Shown: piece by piece, positions 1 to 10,353 of the stretch | How positions within the stretch are numbered: the first letter of the stretch is position 1 | Layout: the number at the start of each line of letters is the position of its first letter | Source: Mycogone perniciosa | Taxonomy: Eukaryota; Ascomycota; Sordariomycetes; Hypocreales; Hypocreaceae | DNA length: 33,593 nucleotides | NCBI GenBank assembly: GCA_025331125.1 | Contig: JAOALB010000237.1 | Location: 1 to 33,593 of the forward strand | Reading direction: 5' to 3' | Program-made: the position numbers and the translations under genes | Notes under the pieces: model-generated | Seen by the model: the letters and a program-made list of their open reading frames with translations, nothing else | The model's database searches: none | Told to the model about the DNA's origin: nothing

Positions 1-78
<78 letters not shown>

Positions 79-104
79 CCCCCCCCCCCCCCCCCCCCCC
101 CCCC
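1..104. repeat. Poly-C homopolymer at the contig start
   Basis: This is an unbroken C run with a single G at position 78. It is not a telomere, because no TTAGGG/CCCTAA units are present. Ordinary sequence, in the decayed PKS, begins straight after it. A C tract of this length at the very edge of a sequence is most simply an assembly or low-quality read artefact, though a real C tract cannot be excluded. Confidence 0.8.
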
Positions 105-114
105 GCCGGCAGAT

Positions 115-1230
115 ATTCCTGCGCTTCCTCCTCCCAAATACCCGCAGCTAACATAGCGCCGCGCTTCGGGCCTTGTGAGACCATTCCTGAGTAGACACCA
201 CGGAGGTAGGCGATCTTGATTAGGTCCTTGTGAGTCAAGGTCTCGACGGCCGCTGGATTTTTAATGTCAATAATGGTGCAAATCACATGGGATGGGGGAA
301 CATGTACTCACCAGTCTCTTCGCTCGAATGTCCAACCACTGCCTTGCGCTTGATGCTACCAACATAGACCGTTTTATGGGTGAGGCAGCAGCCCCGAATG
401 TGGCAGCAATCGCCGAAAGCTCAATAGGGTCCTGGGAAGTTTCTTGCAAGCTAGGAAGCACGTTTTTCTTCACAACAGGACGACTTACGCCAACGAGTGT
501 GTCTGTGCCATGACGCTCGATATACTGCGCCTTGTCGGGGGGGAGACCAGCCCCTTCGTACACATCACGAATCAGAGTCGCTAAAGCTTTCGTCGCAACC
601 AGTGTCTTCCCGTCTACATTGAACCAGACCATTCACCACGGCCATATACGTTGACCCTGTCATCACAGGTATTGGAAATGCCATCTGGGATCAGAATATG
701 CATTGCCACTAACTTTTGCATGAGATTGGAGCGAATAATGACGTTGACTCCGACCGCCAGGGCCTGGTATATATTCCGTGTTATCTCGCAGTCCTGTTCC
801 AGGCACTCTTATGCGTTCAAGTTCACACTCGCCCTATTTGTCTCTCGGAGACACAGAAACTGGCAAGCTAAGTTTAATGCGTACAGACTCGATGAGCGAC
901 ATAGCTCGGTACGTGAAGTTCGAAGAACGACGAAACCATGTTGGCAGTCGTGGCCGCGCTACTTCCAACTACCGCCATATACGGCTCATCGTATATTTCG
1001 CGAGTAAACTCACCGTTCTTCAAGGCCTTTTTTTAGCACTCCCAGCAGAAGCTGTTTAGCATGATCCATGCCCGCAGCCTGCTTTGCAGCGATAGAGAAG
1101 AATGGCGCATCGAAGGCGACCACATCTTGCTCGAGGAAAAAGCCGTATGTGGTGTTCCAGCCATTAGGGAACTTTGTTAGTAACGTTCCGAATCGATCTG
1201 CGCTTGACACAGCATTGACTTCATGTGGGC
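115..1230 (-). pseudogene. Decayed highly reducing polyketide synthase (KS and part of AT)
   Basis: Read on the minus strand, scattered frames give a ketosynthase in the correct order. About 1230-1010 holds the KS N-terminal block (AFDAPFFSIAAKQAAGMDHA, where DPQQ has become DHAK). About 1010-870 gives the VGSSAATTANMVSSFFELHV block, which leads into a destroyed active site: the DTACSSS region reads HRVCTH followed by a stop. About 780-630 gives YQALAVGVNVIIRSNL and VYGRGE. Positions 632-320 give LIRDVYEGAGLPPDKAQYIE and HGTDTLVG. After a GTGAGT...CAG intron-like gap (about 256-311), 255-115 reads LTHKDLIKIAYLRGVYSGMV, which is acyltransferase-like. The rest of the KS/AT linker and the AT active-site block are missing. 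Frame changes, stops and the lost catalytic Cys context mark it as non-functional. The gene ran leftwards past the contig edge, so later domains cannot be judged. Confidence 0.8.
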
Positions 1231-1259
1231 CTTAGTTCTGTGTTCCAAGTACCGGGGTA

Positions 1260-1637
1260 GCGAGTCGGATATAATTGCCAGGGTTATTATATGGCTGTTT
1301 TATATATATAGGCTGGACATCTCCATATCCCCCCCATAGGCACTAGTCACCATGGCCCATATTCGTCGACATATGCTTATCAGACAGAGTAAACATGTGA
1401 AAATTGAGCGAAAAAATGCTATTACAAGGTTCTTTCTGTATGATAGGAGATTAATTGCACTGGTTGGTTGACATAAGGTCGTTTAATGAGATTATTTGTC
1501 GCAGTGCATCGCCCAAATCACCCGAAATACTCAAATCAACTTCGATACTCTGAGCCTACCGGGTACTACATGTGAGTATAGAAAAGGAAAGGATCAAGCT
1601 CAACGATCCACGGTGCAAAAAGGAACAAAAAATGAAA
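1260..1637. other. Intergenic, no gene seen
   Basis: No coding frame with recognisable similarity is present between the PKS relic and the tRNA gene. The only functional-looking element is the short A run at 1627-1632, which is the T-tract terminator of the minus-strand tRNA. Confidence 0.6.
1627..1632 (-). terminator. Pol III T-tract terminator of the tRNA-Ser gene
   Basis: Six A residues on the plus strand (TTTTTT on the tRNA strand) lie five nucleotides past the tRNA 3' end. A second T5 follows at 1617-1621. Confidence 0.7.
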
Positions 1638-1785
1638 CGACACCTGCAGGATTCGAACCTGCGCGTGCGAACACAATGCCTGTCTTACCAATTGATACTA
1701 TGATATGTTAGTGACTTAATTCATGCGGTCGCGTTTCAGGCTCAACTTACGCAGGGCATCGCCTTAACCACTCGGCCAAAGTGTC
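1638..1785 (-). tRNA. tRNA-Ser(GCT) with a tRNA intron and an extra spliceosomal-type insert
   Basis: On the minus strand a class II tRNA folds cleanly. The acceptor is GACACTT (from 1785) paired with AGGTGTC, with discriminator G at 1638. An A-box-like TGGCCGAGTGG lies in the D arm, the anticodon stem is ATGCC/GGCAT, the long variable arm contains a TTCG loop, and the T arm is GCAGG-TTCGAAT-CCTGC (B box). With both inserts removed the anticodon loop is CTGCTAA, anticodon GCT (Ser AGC/AGU). The first insert is the canonical 14-nt tRNA intron TCAATTGGTAAGAC (1682-1695) between positions 37 and 38. The second is a 53-nt insert (1698-1750) between anticodon positions 35 and 36. A T6 Pol III terminator sits 5 nt beyond the 3' end (1627-1632). 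Box sequences, stems and terminator are all intact, so the only defect is the extra insert. Whether it is functional is unknown. Confidence 0.88.
1698..1750 (-). other. Spliceosomal-type intron inside the tRNA anticodon
   Basis: The 53-nt insert starts GTAAGT, contains a CACTAAC branch-site-like sequence and ends CATAG. Its length and layout match the introns of protein genes in this window. Removing exactly this segment restores an uninterrupted tRNA-Ser precursor with its normal 37/38 intron. It interrupts the anticodon after GC, so the T of GCT comes from the far side. The nuclear tRNA splicing endonuclease normally cuts only at 37/38, so this insert would need another route. Confidence 0.75.
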
Positions 1786-2092
1786 TTGATTGTAAATGGA
1801 CATCATTGTATGGATAATGACTCCTACCAAAGTCCGGACTTTTGACCTTGAGAAGGGTTATCTGGATGTGCATTGATTCAAGCCATCTCTGATATTTTAT
1901 ATTGTAAATGTGGATTTTGTAGAATAGTCTGGTAGTGATACATATTGGACTTATTCTATCAGTATCTGGTCTCACGTTTGGACTAGCTTTAGACCTGTGG
2001 CCTGGCTCTTCCTCTGTTGAACCTCAAAAGCCGGACCCGAACGGCCTGTCCGATATGGTCAAAACAACATCAACTTTTTCATTTCCCTATTT

Positions 2093-2936
2093 CTATAGCG
2101 ACCAGCATGTAGACCGGGTAGCCGCTTCTGTTGCTGAAATTTCCAAGTTTGGACCATCAACGCCTTTACCTCCCCCCCTCCGAAAGCGGCGGCAGGGACG
2201 AGGAAAGAGGTTATTTCGGGGAGATAAGTGCATCTTTTTATAGTGCTGCCTCTGTTCTCGGTTACACAAAACGTCGTGAAAGGGATAATATAGCACCGGG
2301 TTTACTCACCATATTATCCTTTCGACTAAACAGGCGTCCACACTCCATATGTGGGCACTTAATCGTCGGATAGTGGGATCTCATATGGCGCTCGTAGTCC
2401 TTTTTGGAGGAAAAGCCGACTCCAATGATCTGACAGAATTTCTGACTGCAAAAGAAGACTTTTTCGTGGCCGCGAAAGTGTTTGCGCAGGTCACAGACCC
2501 GTAAAAACACGCGTGATGAGCGGCATCCTGGAAACGCGCAGCGCCAGTTGCCACTGGCGTCGCAGTGGCCGATGCTGCTTAGGTCCTCGGGAGTCCAGTT
2601 TTCATCAGTGCTAGCATTGCAGTCTCTCAGCACAGTTTGGTCTTCAAGGGCCCAGGTTTCATCTATGCTGGAGGAGTGAGACTGATCTGGCTGTAGACCA
2701 AATTTTACTGTAGCCGCACCGGCGGCTGCTTGTGCGGGGAATGTCTGTGGTGGAGAATATGATAGGGGGACTGGCGATTGAGTGTTGAGTATGGAAAATA
2801 ATTGCAAGGAGTCATCGAAGTTACCAGTAAGTATCGGATGGGTGCAAAAGTCAAAGGTGAACGGGTGGGTGGAAGAGTAGTCAAACTCGGAGCGTATGAC
2901 AAGCGAGTTGCTATCAAGGTGTTGTTCCATCTCCAT
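2093..2936 (-). CDS. C2H2 zinc-finger transcription factor, 261 aa, two exons
   Basis: This is a predicted nuclear DNA-binding regulator. Exon 1 is 2310-2936 and exon 2 is 2093-2251, separated by a 58-nt intron (GTGAGT...AACAG). Splicing completes the last finger. Three C2H2-type units can be read. C133/C138 with H153/H157 is the first. C163/C168 with H184/H188 is the second, with a stretched Cys-to-His spacing. C194-x4-C199-x12-H212-x4-H217 is canonical and is split by the intron after residue 209. The first 130 residues are Ser/Thr/Pro-rich and acidic, as in an activation or disordered region, and the tail is basic and Arg-rich. The small fungal C2H2 regulators of this layout have varied targets, so none is assigned. 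It lies between the tRNA and a gene-poor stretch. The start ATG is followed closely by a second ATG at codon 3. Confidence 0.8.
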
Positions 2937-4626
2937 GTTTGAATCATGTATAAAAAACGTCGCCTTGTGGAATAAAAGTAGCCTTCTCTTGGTGCGATAG
3001 GACCACCCAATTATTTTATATATTTGTTACACATTTAGTGATCTGCGTTTCGTAGACAAAAACGTAGTTTCCTGCATCCCGCTGCAACCTAGTCTGAATC
3101 AAAAAGCAGGCAATTTACCCCCTGAATGATTAATCAGTATATACGCAAGTAGATTGGTTACATCCATCTGGTTGAGGGTTTTGCATAAGTATGATCGGTT
3201 ATCGCGGATTAGAATCGCCCTTCGTATTCTGTTTGGGTTTATTACTAATTGATACTGACAGTCGTTATAGGAATGTGATGTAGCGTGTGCCCTGCGGCAA
3301 TGAGGTAATCATGATCCAGGGGTAGACTATATCCCGCGGCAACATTCAGGTTGTTGGCCGACTGGATTAGACCCAGTTCCACTGAGAGGATCTATAGTCC
3401 GTAATCAGTTCCGCCGTCTCATTGGCGAAGCTGAAACGCTCGATGCGTGCCTCAGACAGCCAATGCAGTATTGCATCACAGCACTCGCGTATTGCAATTA
3501 GTATCGTGCAATAGGTAAGGAAACGGATTGACAGATACGTGGCTGGACTATGGCTGAGACATGCGACAGATAAACATCTTCATTCTTCGAAACGCCATCC
3601 CAAAGGGAGGAATGGAACTCGGAGAAGGGTAACTAACCTATATGACATTAATTGAGAAAAGAATTATCCGTCTATAGATAGTAGCAGTAAGAGTTCGCAT
3701 TAATCGCATACAGCTTGACGCGATCCTTGGTACCACCAAACAAACCGTGGCCTCTCGGATCGAAACCGAGATAATTGAAGCTATATGACCTCGGCTCTTT
3801 GACCTACGGATATCAAAATTCTCCGCGGGAAAACAGCGAGTTTGAGACAGAGCGGCCCGATGGGTGCGAAGGCGGGTATTCTGTGTCATTTCATCTGGAA
3901 TTTCGCTACTCCGTATACAGAAGCGAGTCTGCGAGGCGTCAAGCGCCTAAACTAAGTAAACGATCTCCACACTGAAGCACTTGTTCTTCACACTCTGTTA
4001 AACTTGAGGGGGGGACACATCGTGACAGAAGCGGTCAGAGGAGCACGCGGAAGTTTCCGCGATATAGTGCTTGCTTGTTCTGAGTTGCGAGACAATGGCC
4101 CTGGAAGGTAGACTTCGGCACCGCCGGTTCGCCGTACGCGTCCGAGTGGCTTTTGCCCTCGAAGATCTTTGGATAGGTTCTGGGCTAGGAATACTGAGGC
4201 TTGATAGCACTTCAGACATCACACTATGTCTCGTACTCAAGGTATGTAGACTCGAGCGACAATGGCACTGATCAACGGCTTGTGGCTTGCTGAGGATGAG
4301 ACACGCAGGCCGTCACAAATTTGGTGTGTGATCACATACCATATTCAGAAGCCATCTCAGGGCGAGCTGCGCATAATGACGTTATCATCTACGACGATAT
4401 CTTGGTTTGCCTCTTGCCCATGCAGTGACTTATACCCATGCGAATACATACATGACCAGATCACACATTAGTCACCAGCAACAGTTGAGCAAGATTATGG
4501 ACTACACTGAAAGTTTGGATAAGTGATGCACAGGCTATTGCCCTCCCAGTTGGTTCATCAATTGTTACTAGTTGACACATACGTCTAAAATAAGTGAGTC
4601 TCACACCACCAAATCCCTTCAACTTT
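2937..4626. other. Gene-poor intergenic stretch
   Basis: About 1.7 kb lies between the C2H2 gene and the MFS gene. Short open frames occur on both strands (for example 3638-3889, 3998-4240 and 4071-4271), but none shows a recognisable domain or a codon pattern that stands out. One TACTCCGTA motif lies at 3907-3915. I see no RNA gene or transposon relic here. Confidence 0.5.
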
Positions 4627-6930
4627 CTATCCTGCTACCTTGTTCCTCTCAAAACTGCCTACCTTGACGGCTAATAGGGACACAATCATAGCGACGGCCG
4701 CGAAGGCACAGGTTCCATACACAGCAGTAAAAGCCTTTTCATATGCCAATATGACTGGGCTTTGTCAGCACTCATTTATGGTTAAAAGCTGATGCAGACT
4801 TACTCTGTAGCTTAAGAGGCTCCTCAACAGAAAGCAATCTCTCTGCGTTTTGACGAACGGCTTCAATGATCTGTAGCTCGGGTCAGAATGATCCTAATTC
4901 AGGCCAGTGATTAAGGAGGGAGGAATGAAGAGGTAAAGCTGCCGCTTACCAGCTGTTTCTCTTCATCATATTGGTCCGGTCGGAGAAAGGCCAAGAAAGT
5001 ATTCTGCAAAACAGCAGTACTGAGGGCGGTCGCAATGAATACTCCCAGCGACCTTACCATTATGAGACCCCCGTTAGCGACAGCCTGGTCATCGGCTGGA
5101 GTGACGTTCAACAATGCAAGTACAGTGCTCGATGCCATAATACCGATTCCGATAATGGGTATAGCCAGCATGACATTACATGTCCAATCTGGCACACTGA
5201 GTGTCCTAAATATAGCTGCCATTAAGACCAGGCCGCTCGTGCCGACGAGAAGAAATCCTTGGCCTAGCTGTAGAGTCAGTGTTGGACTCTTGCGCCTTGC
5301 AGTGATGACTCCTGTCATGCAGCTCGCTACAGTAAATGATAGTGATGGTATCAGTAGCTTAAATCCAGCGGCCTGGACAGAGTCAAGATGAACCGTTTGG
5401 AAGAAGAGTGTCGTGTTATACAGCGCCTATAACCGGGTAGATAAGCATCAAATTAGAGCAAGCCAAGACAGACGGCTCTGAGCATACCGTGTAGTTGACG
5501 AAAGATGTCAAAAACCCAGCAAACATAATATTGCGAGCAGGGAATTTAACAAGGAGGTAGAGAGGTAGGATAGGTCGAGCTACACATGTCTCGATATACA
5601 AAAAACACACGGCAGCGACTGCTGTAGCTAAGCCAAACAGCAGGACGAGCGGATGGCTCCATGGGTATACATTCCCCCCCAATGTGAGGAAGACAAACAA
5701 ACTTAGAAGGGTAAGCATCTAGAACTGTTAGACCAAAATGATCACATAAAACAAGGACTTTTCTGTGAACTCACTAAGCAGACGGATCCTAGCCAGTCAA
5801 ATTGTCGAAAGATGGCTTCAAATCTTCCAACATCAGGCTGTTCCCTGTCAGTTGTCACAGGCTTGGAGGGAAGCAGCAAGGACAAGAGAGCAAGCGCAAG
5901 GATAGAGACAGGAATTTGAGTCTTGTGGTAATGGCGCCAGGTTAGAGTCTATTTTGACGCTGGAGTTGGGAGAGGCCAACCTTGTACACCCAGTCCCAGC
6001 CAAGATGTTGCACCACGGCACCACCAAAAGCAGACCCGAGTCTGTTCCAGAGAGACAAGTCAGCCGCGCTATTCCGTATCAAAAAGTATGAGATAAGGAT
6101 TCCTTACGCAGACCCTCCGCCGTATACAGCATAGTTGATGGATTGGTAATACCCTCTCTTGGCTAGTCCAACCGCGTCCGTGAGGACAACAGAACCTAAG
6201 ACCTTGTTGATAAACTTGTTCACGATGCTGCGTACCGATTTATAGAGAAAGGATCCAGTCACGTACCCATTGTCGTGATTCCAGCAGAGCCAAGGCCGCA
6301 GAGCATTCTAGATGCAATTAACAGCTCCCAGCTTGGGGCAAAAGCGCACATCACAATGCCAATGGCAAACGCAGTAGATGCCACAAGATATGGTATCTTG
6401 CGGCCCAGGATATCCGATGATCGGCCATAGAGAGGCTGTACTGTCATCGAGGCAACCACAAAGGCATTGACTGGCCAGGATTGCAAGTTGGTATGGTCAA
6501 AGGCTGAGGCGACGGCGGTGTGAGTTGACGCTGAGAGTCCAGTATCAATGGCGGCTGACTATTTCGGGCCGTGAGAACATGTCATTAAAACAATATCTTC
6601 TTCGCTGCTGGTATGGAGACCTTGTGACTCACGAAGTTTGATACTAGAACGGCTGTCCAATCATCGTTAGCAATTGGACGTGATACGCCGCCAACGAGCA
6701 GAAAGCTGGAGACGGAGGGTTTTCGCAGACTTACCTATGACGAGCATCATAAGCCTCGATTTTTGGAGGGTATAGCGAGGCCCTTTCTCATCAACGCTTT
6801 TTTCATATTCTTTCTCGTGGCTTGGTCTTGGGACTGCCTCCGAAGTGCCTTCAGAGTAGTCCTGTAGCTCGAGTTCATCTTCCAAGAGCCCTTGCCTGGA
6901 CTCATGTTTCGTCTGGCGCTCTTGCTCCAT
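4627..6930 (-). CDS. MFS drug:H+ antiporter-2 (DHA2) type transporter, about 568 aa, ten exons
   Basis: This is a predicted plasma-membrane proton-coupled exporter of small molecules. Minus-strand exons are 6735-6930, 6633-6652, 6267-6558, 6108-6195, 5981-6041, 5775-5921, 5488-5718, 4950-5426, 4804-4870 and 4627-4754. All nine introns are GT-AG and the frame stays open to a TAG stop. The N-terminus (about 65 residues) is cytosolic and highly charged. Then follow VSNFSAAIDTGLSAS (DHA2 TM1), a motif A-like block PLYGRSSDILGRKIPYL, the arginine-bearing RMLCGLGSAG segment (TM4), and a motif C-like glycine helix GGGSALGSAFGGAV. The later half shows further hydrophobic helices, giving a length typical of 14-TM fungal exporters. 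Exon 2 is only 20 nt. It looks intact. Its nearest neighbours are gene-poor stretches, so it may belong with the decayed PKS side or stand alone. The substrate is unknown. Confidence 0.85.
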
Positions 6931-8433
6931 TGCCTGCTATGTCAATTAAAGCAAAATAACAGCACCATAGACAAAAGTATCCTTACACCTTTACATGGTG
7001 TAGCGGTTTTTCTTATCGACACTTTGTGGCAACTGTCTGACGGGGCCTCCTACTGTGGTCAGCGGTGCGATGTCAATCATGATCCACTCGGTTCGAACGC
7101 CTCATGATGCTGGTGGCCCAGTAGGAGGAACTTGCACGGTTTCGGGCACAAACGATGATGTAATAGTATCCAAATACAAGTAGAAATGACCACATAAGTC
7201 AAACAGTCAACGCAATAAAGCAGGTTCAGGAAAATCATTTCTTACAACGCCCTTACTAACTATTCGAATATCCACATCGCTGACCAGGATGATCGTTGAG
7301 ACGCCACATCAGCCACCACTATCAACAGATTGGACGCCGTTCAGGGGTACAAATGAGGTTCAGGGGAGTTTCTGCTGATCTGTCCAAATCCTGTTTCCCC
7401 GCACGACCACCTACCGCACCCGACCTGTGAGCGCTGCTCGCCACGGAACCATCCAAAGGCTGGCTCAGAAACAGAGCGCTCGATTGGGTAGTGGTCCTCG
7501 GAGATCCGATCCGCATAGAATCTGAGAAGACCATGCACTGTTGGTTACGAATGGTACGACTCCCCCCTACGCACTAAGTGAAAGCTGTCTTAGACTTCTC
7601 CTACTAACACAACTAGGCTATATATGCCTCGTAGAGGGAAAGGATCTACAGTACTCTGTACTCCGTAGATATTTGCAAGTGAATGTTAAGATACTAGCAG
7701 TATAGAATATCTGCCAACTAGAGCCCCTTATGATACTAACTGGATAGGTACACGAAGTAATATGACTTCATATCTCTCGGGTGTTTCATCGGTTATGAAG
7801 CAAAATGAACGTGACGGCTTGAACTCAGAGGTTGGCGAGGGCAAGGGAATGTTGCGAGGAAATTACTATGACTTAGATCTTTTCCTCATTAAGCAAACGC
7901 CGGACCAAGACATTTTTGACTTCATCCTAATATCTATGTGTTACTCGTCCTTCGTGATCGACAATGATTGTCTGGGTCAAGATCTGACTCCCTACTCTAT
8001 ATGCACAAGTGATATCCTACTTATTAAGCGTCAAAACATACGGTGCAGTTTCGGGATGCTCTAATTGTCATAGAACAAGCGACAGAGTCAGCAAAGAGAG
8101 GAGGAAGCTTAGGTCACCAAGGTATCGTAAGAGCAGATCGATGTATAAATTTCAATAACAAGATAATAGGCAATTAAACCTCTAGACGCGTAACATGCAC
8201 TACATATAAAATCAATCACTTGAAAACGAGCAGAAAAACTGCACTCAAAACATGGGTTTGAACCAATCATTGATCTTATTGTGGACTACATACAACACGA
8301 ACCTGACGCGATCCACGTGAAATTCACGTATTCGTGAAAGAAAAAGCAAGCATTCCACTGAGCCTCTTGGCAACAATTTAACTAGTAGTAGCCGTCTTAG
8401 ACACATGCCGCAAGCCAGAGTCACAGCAGCATC
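6931..8433. other. Intergenic between the MFS gene and the AsnRS-like gene
   Basis: The MFS promoter side lies at the left, and the right end is downstream of the AsnRS-like gene. One exact TACTCCGTA lies at 7659-7667. A 100-codon ATG-initiated plus-strand frame at 7762-8064 has no recognisable domain and no other support, so I do not call it a gene. Frames at 7322-7538 overlap on the same strand and look fortuitous. Confidence 0.5.
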
Positions 8434-9564
8434 TCAAGGAGCGCACTCGATACCCTTGAGTCTTGGCAGGAGTTGAATGTCACGAACATCATCATGTTGC
8501 ATGACCCAGCAGAGGAATCGCTCCGTTCCGATTCCCCATCCCGTCGTAGTCAGAGCCTTGACGCGTCGCATGTCCAGGTACCATGCGTACTCCTGAGGAT
8601 CAACTTCGTGTTGGCGAAGAGCCCCCAGAGCCTCCTCTTCCGTCTTGTGTCGCTGGCCACATCCAATAACCTCTCCGAGACCAAGCAATAAGTCACCGCA
8701 TCGGGCCTTCATGAGGCTGGTGTCGGAGTGAGCTTGGTAGAAAGGCACGCTGAGGTGGTCCATCTCCAAGAGCCAGCACGCGCCGCCGAACTTCTCAATC
8801 AGCATGCGTTCACCCTTACGGGTCAAGGAGCGTCCAAACTGAGGCTGGCCCTCGACAACATACTGCCACATATCATCAGCCATTTCCGGCAGAGCTAGCG
8901 CATCATCAAGCGTGATGGTAGGGAATTTGTTGCCATTGCTCTTATAAAGCTTAATCAAAGACTCAAGATGGTTAGTGGTACCCGTGTAGGACCGAATGGC
9001 ATCGGCATGCTCGCGCAAGAGGTCTTCGGTCAAAGAAATCACATAGCCATTGGCCACTTCAATGCCCGCATCAAGCTCTCCGAGCAGTTCGCACTCGACA
9101 TGGCAAAATTGGTTCAAGTGTGTTGCGTCTGGGTCCTCTCCACGGCAAGATGTACCGACATAGTAAGACCCCTTAAGCCCATCCTCAAGTCGCAGGGCGT
9201 ATTCGAGCACAAACTGCTGTGAGTCGGCGATATACGTCTCCTCACCATGAAGCTTAATGCTGACAGGCTGCGAGTCAGATCCAAGTCCCATAGGCGAGCT
9301 AATGCTATTCGTCGTAATCGGCACAATGAGGTACTTGTAGCCCATCTGCCGGCGGAAGAAGTCGATGGAGGAGTGGAATAAGGTGCTCTGAAGTCCGAAC
9401 ATGGCCGTATACCACGAGTTTTGCATGGCCTCCACGGCGAAAGTCTGTGGCTCTTGCCAAAGCTTAGGCACTATCTTCTTTGCATGAGCTCCATTCTTGC
9501 GCTCGAGGTAACCGTTTGTGCTGGTCTTGACGGGGGCAACTTCGACTAAAGTTTGTACGGTCAT
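8434..9564 (-). CDS. AsnRS-like class II catalytic domain protein, stand-alone, 376 aa
   Basis: This is a single-exon protein with the class IIb aminoacyl-tRNA synthetase fold of the Asp/Asn/Lys group. Visible motifs are a motif 2-like block at about 138-160 (TSCRGED...HLNQFCHVECEL), the GLGEVIGCGQRH block at about 295-306, and motif 3 at about 342-368 (GWGIGTERF...RDIQLLPR) with the ATP-binding Arg349. The N-terminal OB-fold that binds the anticodon in true AsnRS or AspRS is absent; only about 40 poorly conserved residues precede the catalytic core. Known stand-alone relatives make aspartyl-AMP and convert it to asparagine (archaeal AsnRS-related asparagine synthetase; bacterial AsnA has a related fold). 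Asn synthesis or Asp/Asn activation for another acceptor is therefore plausible, and a housekeeping synthetase is unlikely. It is divergent from the P-loop gene across a 789-bp promoter region. The exact substrate is inference. Confidence 0.85.
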   Translation of the reverse strand: MTVQTLVEVAPVKTSTNGYLERKNGAHAKKIVPKLWQEPQTFAVEAMQNSWYTAMFGLQSTLFHSSIDFFRRQMGYKYLIVPITTNSISSPMGLGSDSQPVSIKLHGEETYIADSQQFVLEYALRLEDGLKGSYYVGTSCRGEDPDATHLNQFCHVECELLGELDAGIEVANGYVISLTEDLLREHADAIRSYTGTTNHLESLIKLYKSNGNKFPTITLDDALALPEMADDMWQYVVEGQPQFGRSLTRKGERMLIEKFGGACWLLEMDHLSVPFYQAHSDTSLMKARCGDLLLGLGEVIGCGQRHKTEEEALGALRQHEVDPQEYAWYLDMRRVKALTTTGWGIGTERFLCWVMQHDDVRDIQLLPRLKGIECAP

Positions 9565-10353
9565 GGTGGTAGTTGTTTTCGGTATTTCGTGGAAGAGAGA
9601 TACTAAGGCTGATGTAAAAGATGTTTCAGTCGAATGTGAAGTGGATGGTTGGAAGCTTGATGAGAGAAAAGTTTGGGGATTCGACAGACCATCTCCATGC
9701 CTTTATACGTGCGTAGCCTACATGTCACTTCGGCAACCTGGTCATCTATGTTTTCTTTGATGCCCAATGCAAGAAGTTTTGCCCGCCACTGTTGCAAGGG
9801 GGGAGACATAGATGGCTGATCTGCACCCCTTGATGCCGTGCCATACTGGTGGCCTTTCGCTGTGACTCCGGCTTTGCTTTGTCGATTCGGGGTCAGCCCA
9901 ATCAAGTCACGCCACCTGTTGCCTCATTGGTAATTACACATTGGATGAATGAGAGTCACAGCGGGTGACGAGATTCCACCTCTCATTGCAGGCGGCCTTA
10001 CACAACTGTCCGCTGATCCATACATGCATAGCCCTTTTGTCGCAATGCATTTAGTTATGAAAGGATCAAGCCACAGCTGTCCAAGCATGACCACGGCATC
10101 TTCATTAATAACCAGTCGTTCTATTGCCTCTGCAGCCTTGCAGATATGTTAAATGATGAGGTTACATTTCCTCTAGTGTGAGACACCTCCACTTTGCGAG
10201 CCAGGCAACATTGAACTTGGCCTGACTGATTTCTCAATACATACTCCGTACGTTCGGAAGAAATCCAGGCGACCCTGTTCATCACTCTGTCCGAAGGATT
10301 CCCCATGTTAACAGGCTATCATCAGTCAACCATCAACAGCACAAGCCACTAGA
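9565..10353. promoter_or_regulatory. Divergent promoter region, AsnRS-like / P-loop gene
   Basis: This is 789 bp of non-coding DNA between two start codons pointing away from each other. It contains one exact TACTCCGTA at 10242-10250, 104 bp upstream of the P-loop ATG. Short overlapping frames here (9603-9905, 9949-10152, 10121-10306) show nothing recognisable. Confidence 0.5.

Noticed and set aside
1..104. Poly-C as a telomere
   Set aside because: No TTAGGG-type repeat unit is present, and the run is a plain homopolymer.
1698..1750. Reading the whole insert as one long tRNA intron
   Set aside because: A single intron at 37/38 would give anticodon GCG in a serine-type tRNA. Two nested removals give a normal GCT loop.
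7762..8064. 100-codon ATG frame as a gene
   Set aside because: No recognisable domain, and it lies alone in an intergenic stretch; long chance frames of this size occur.
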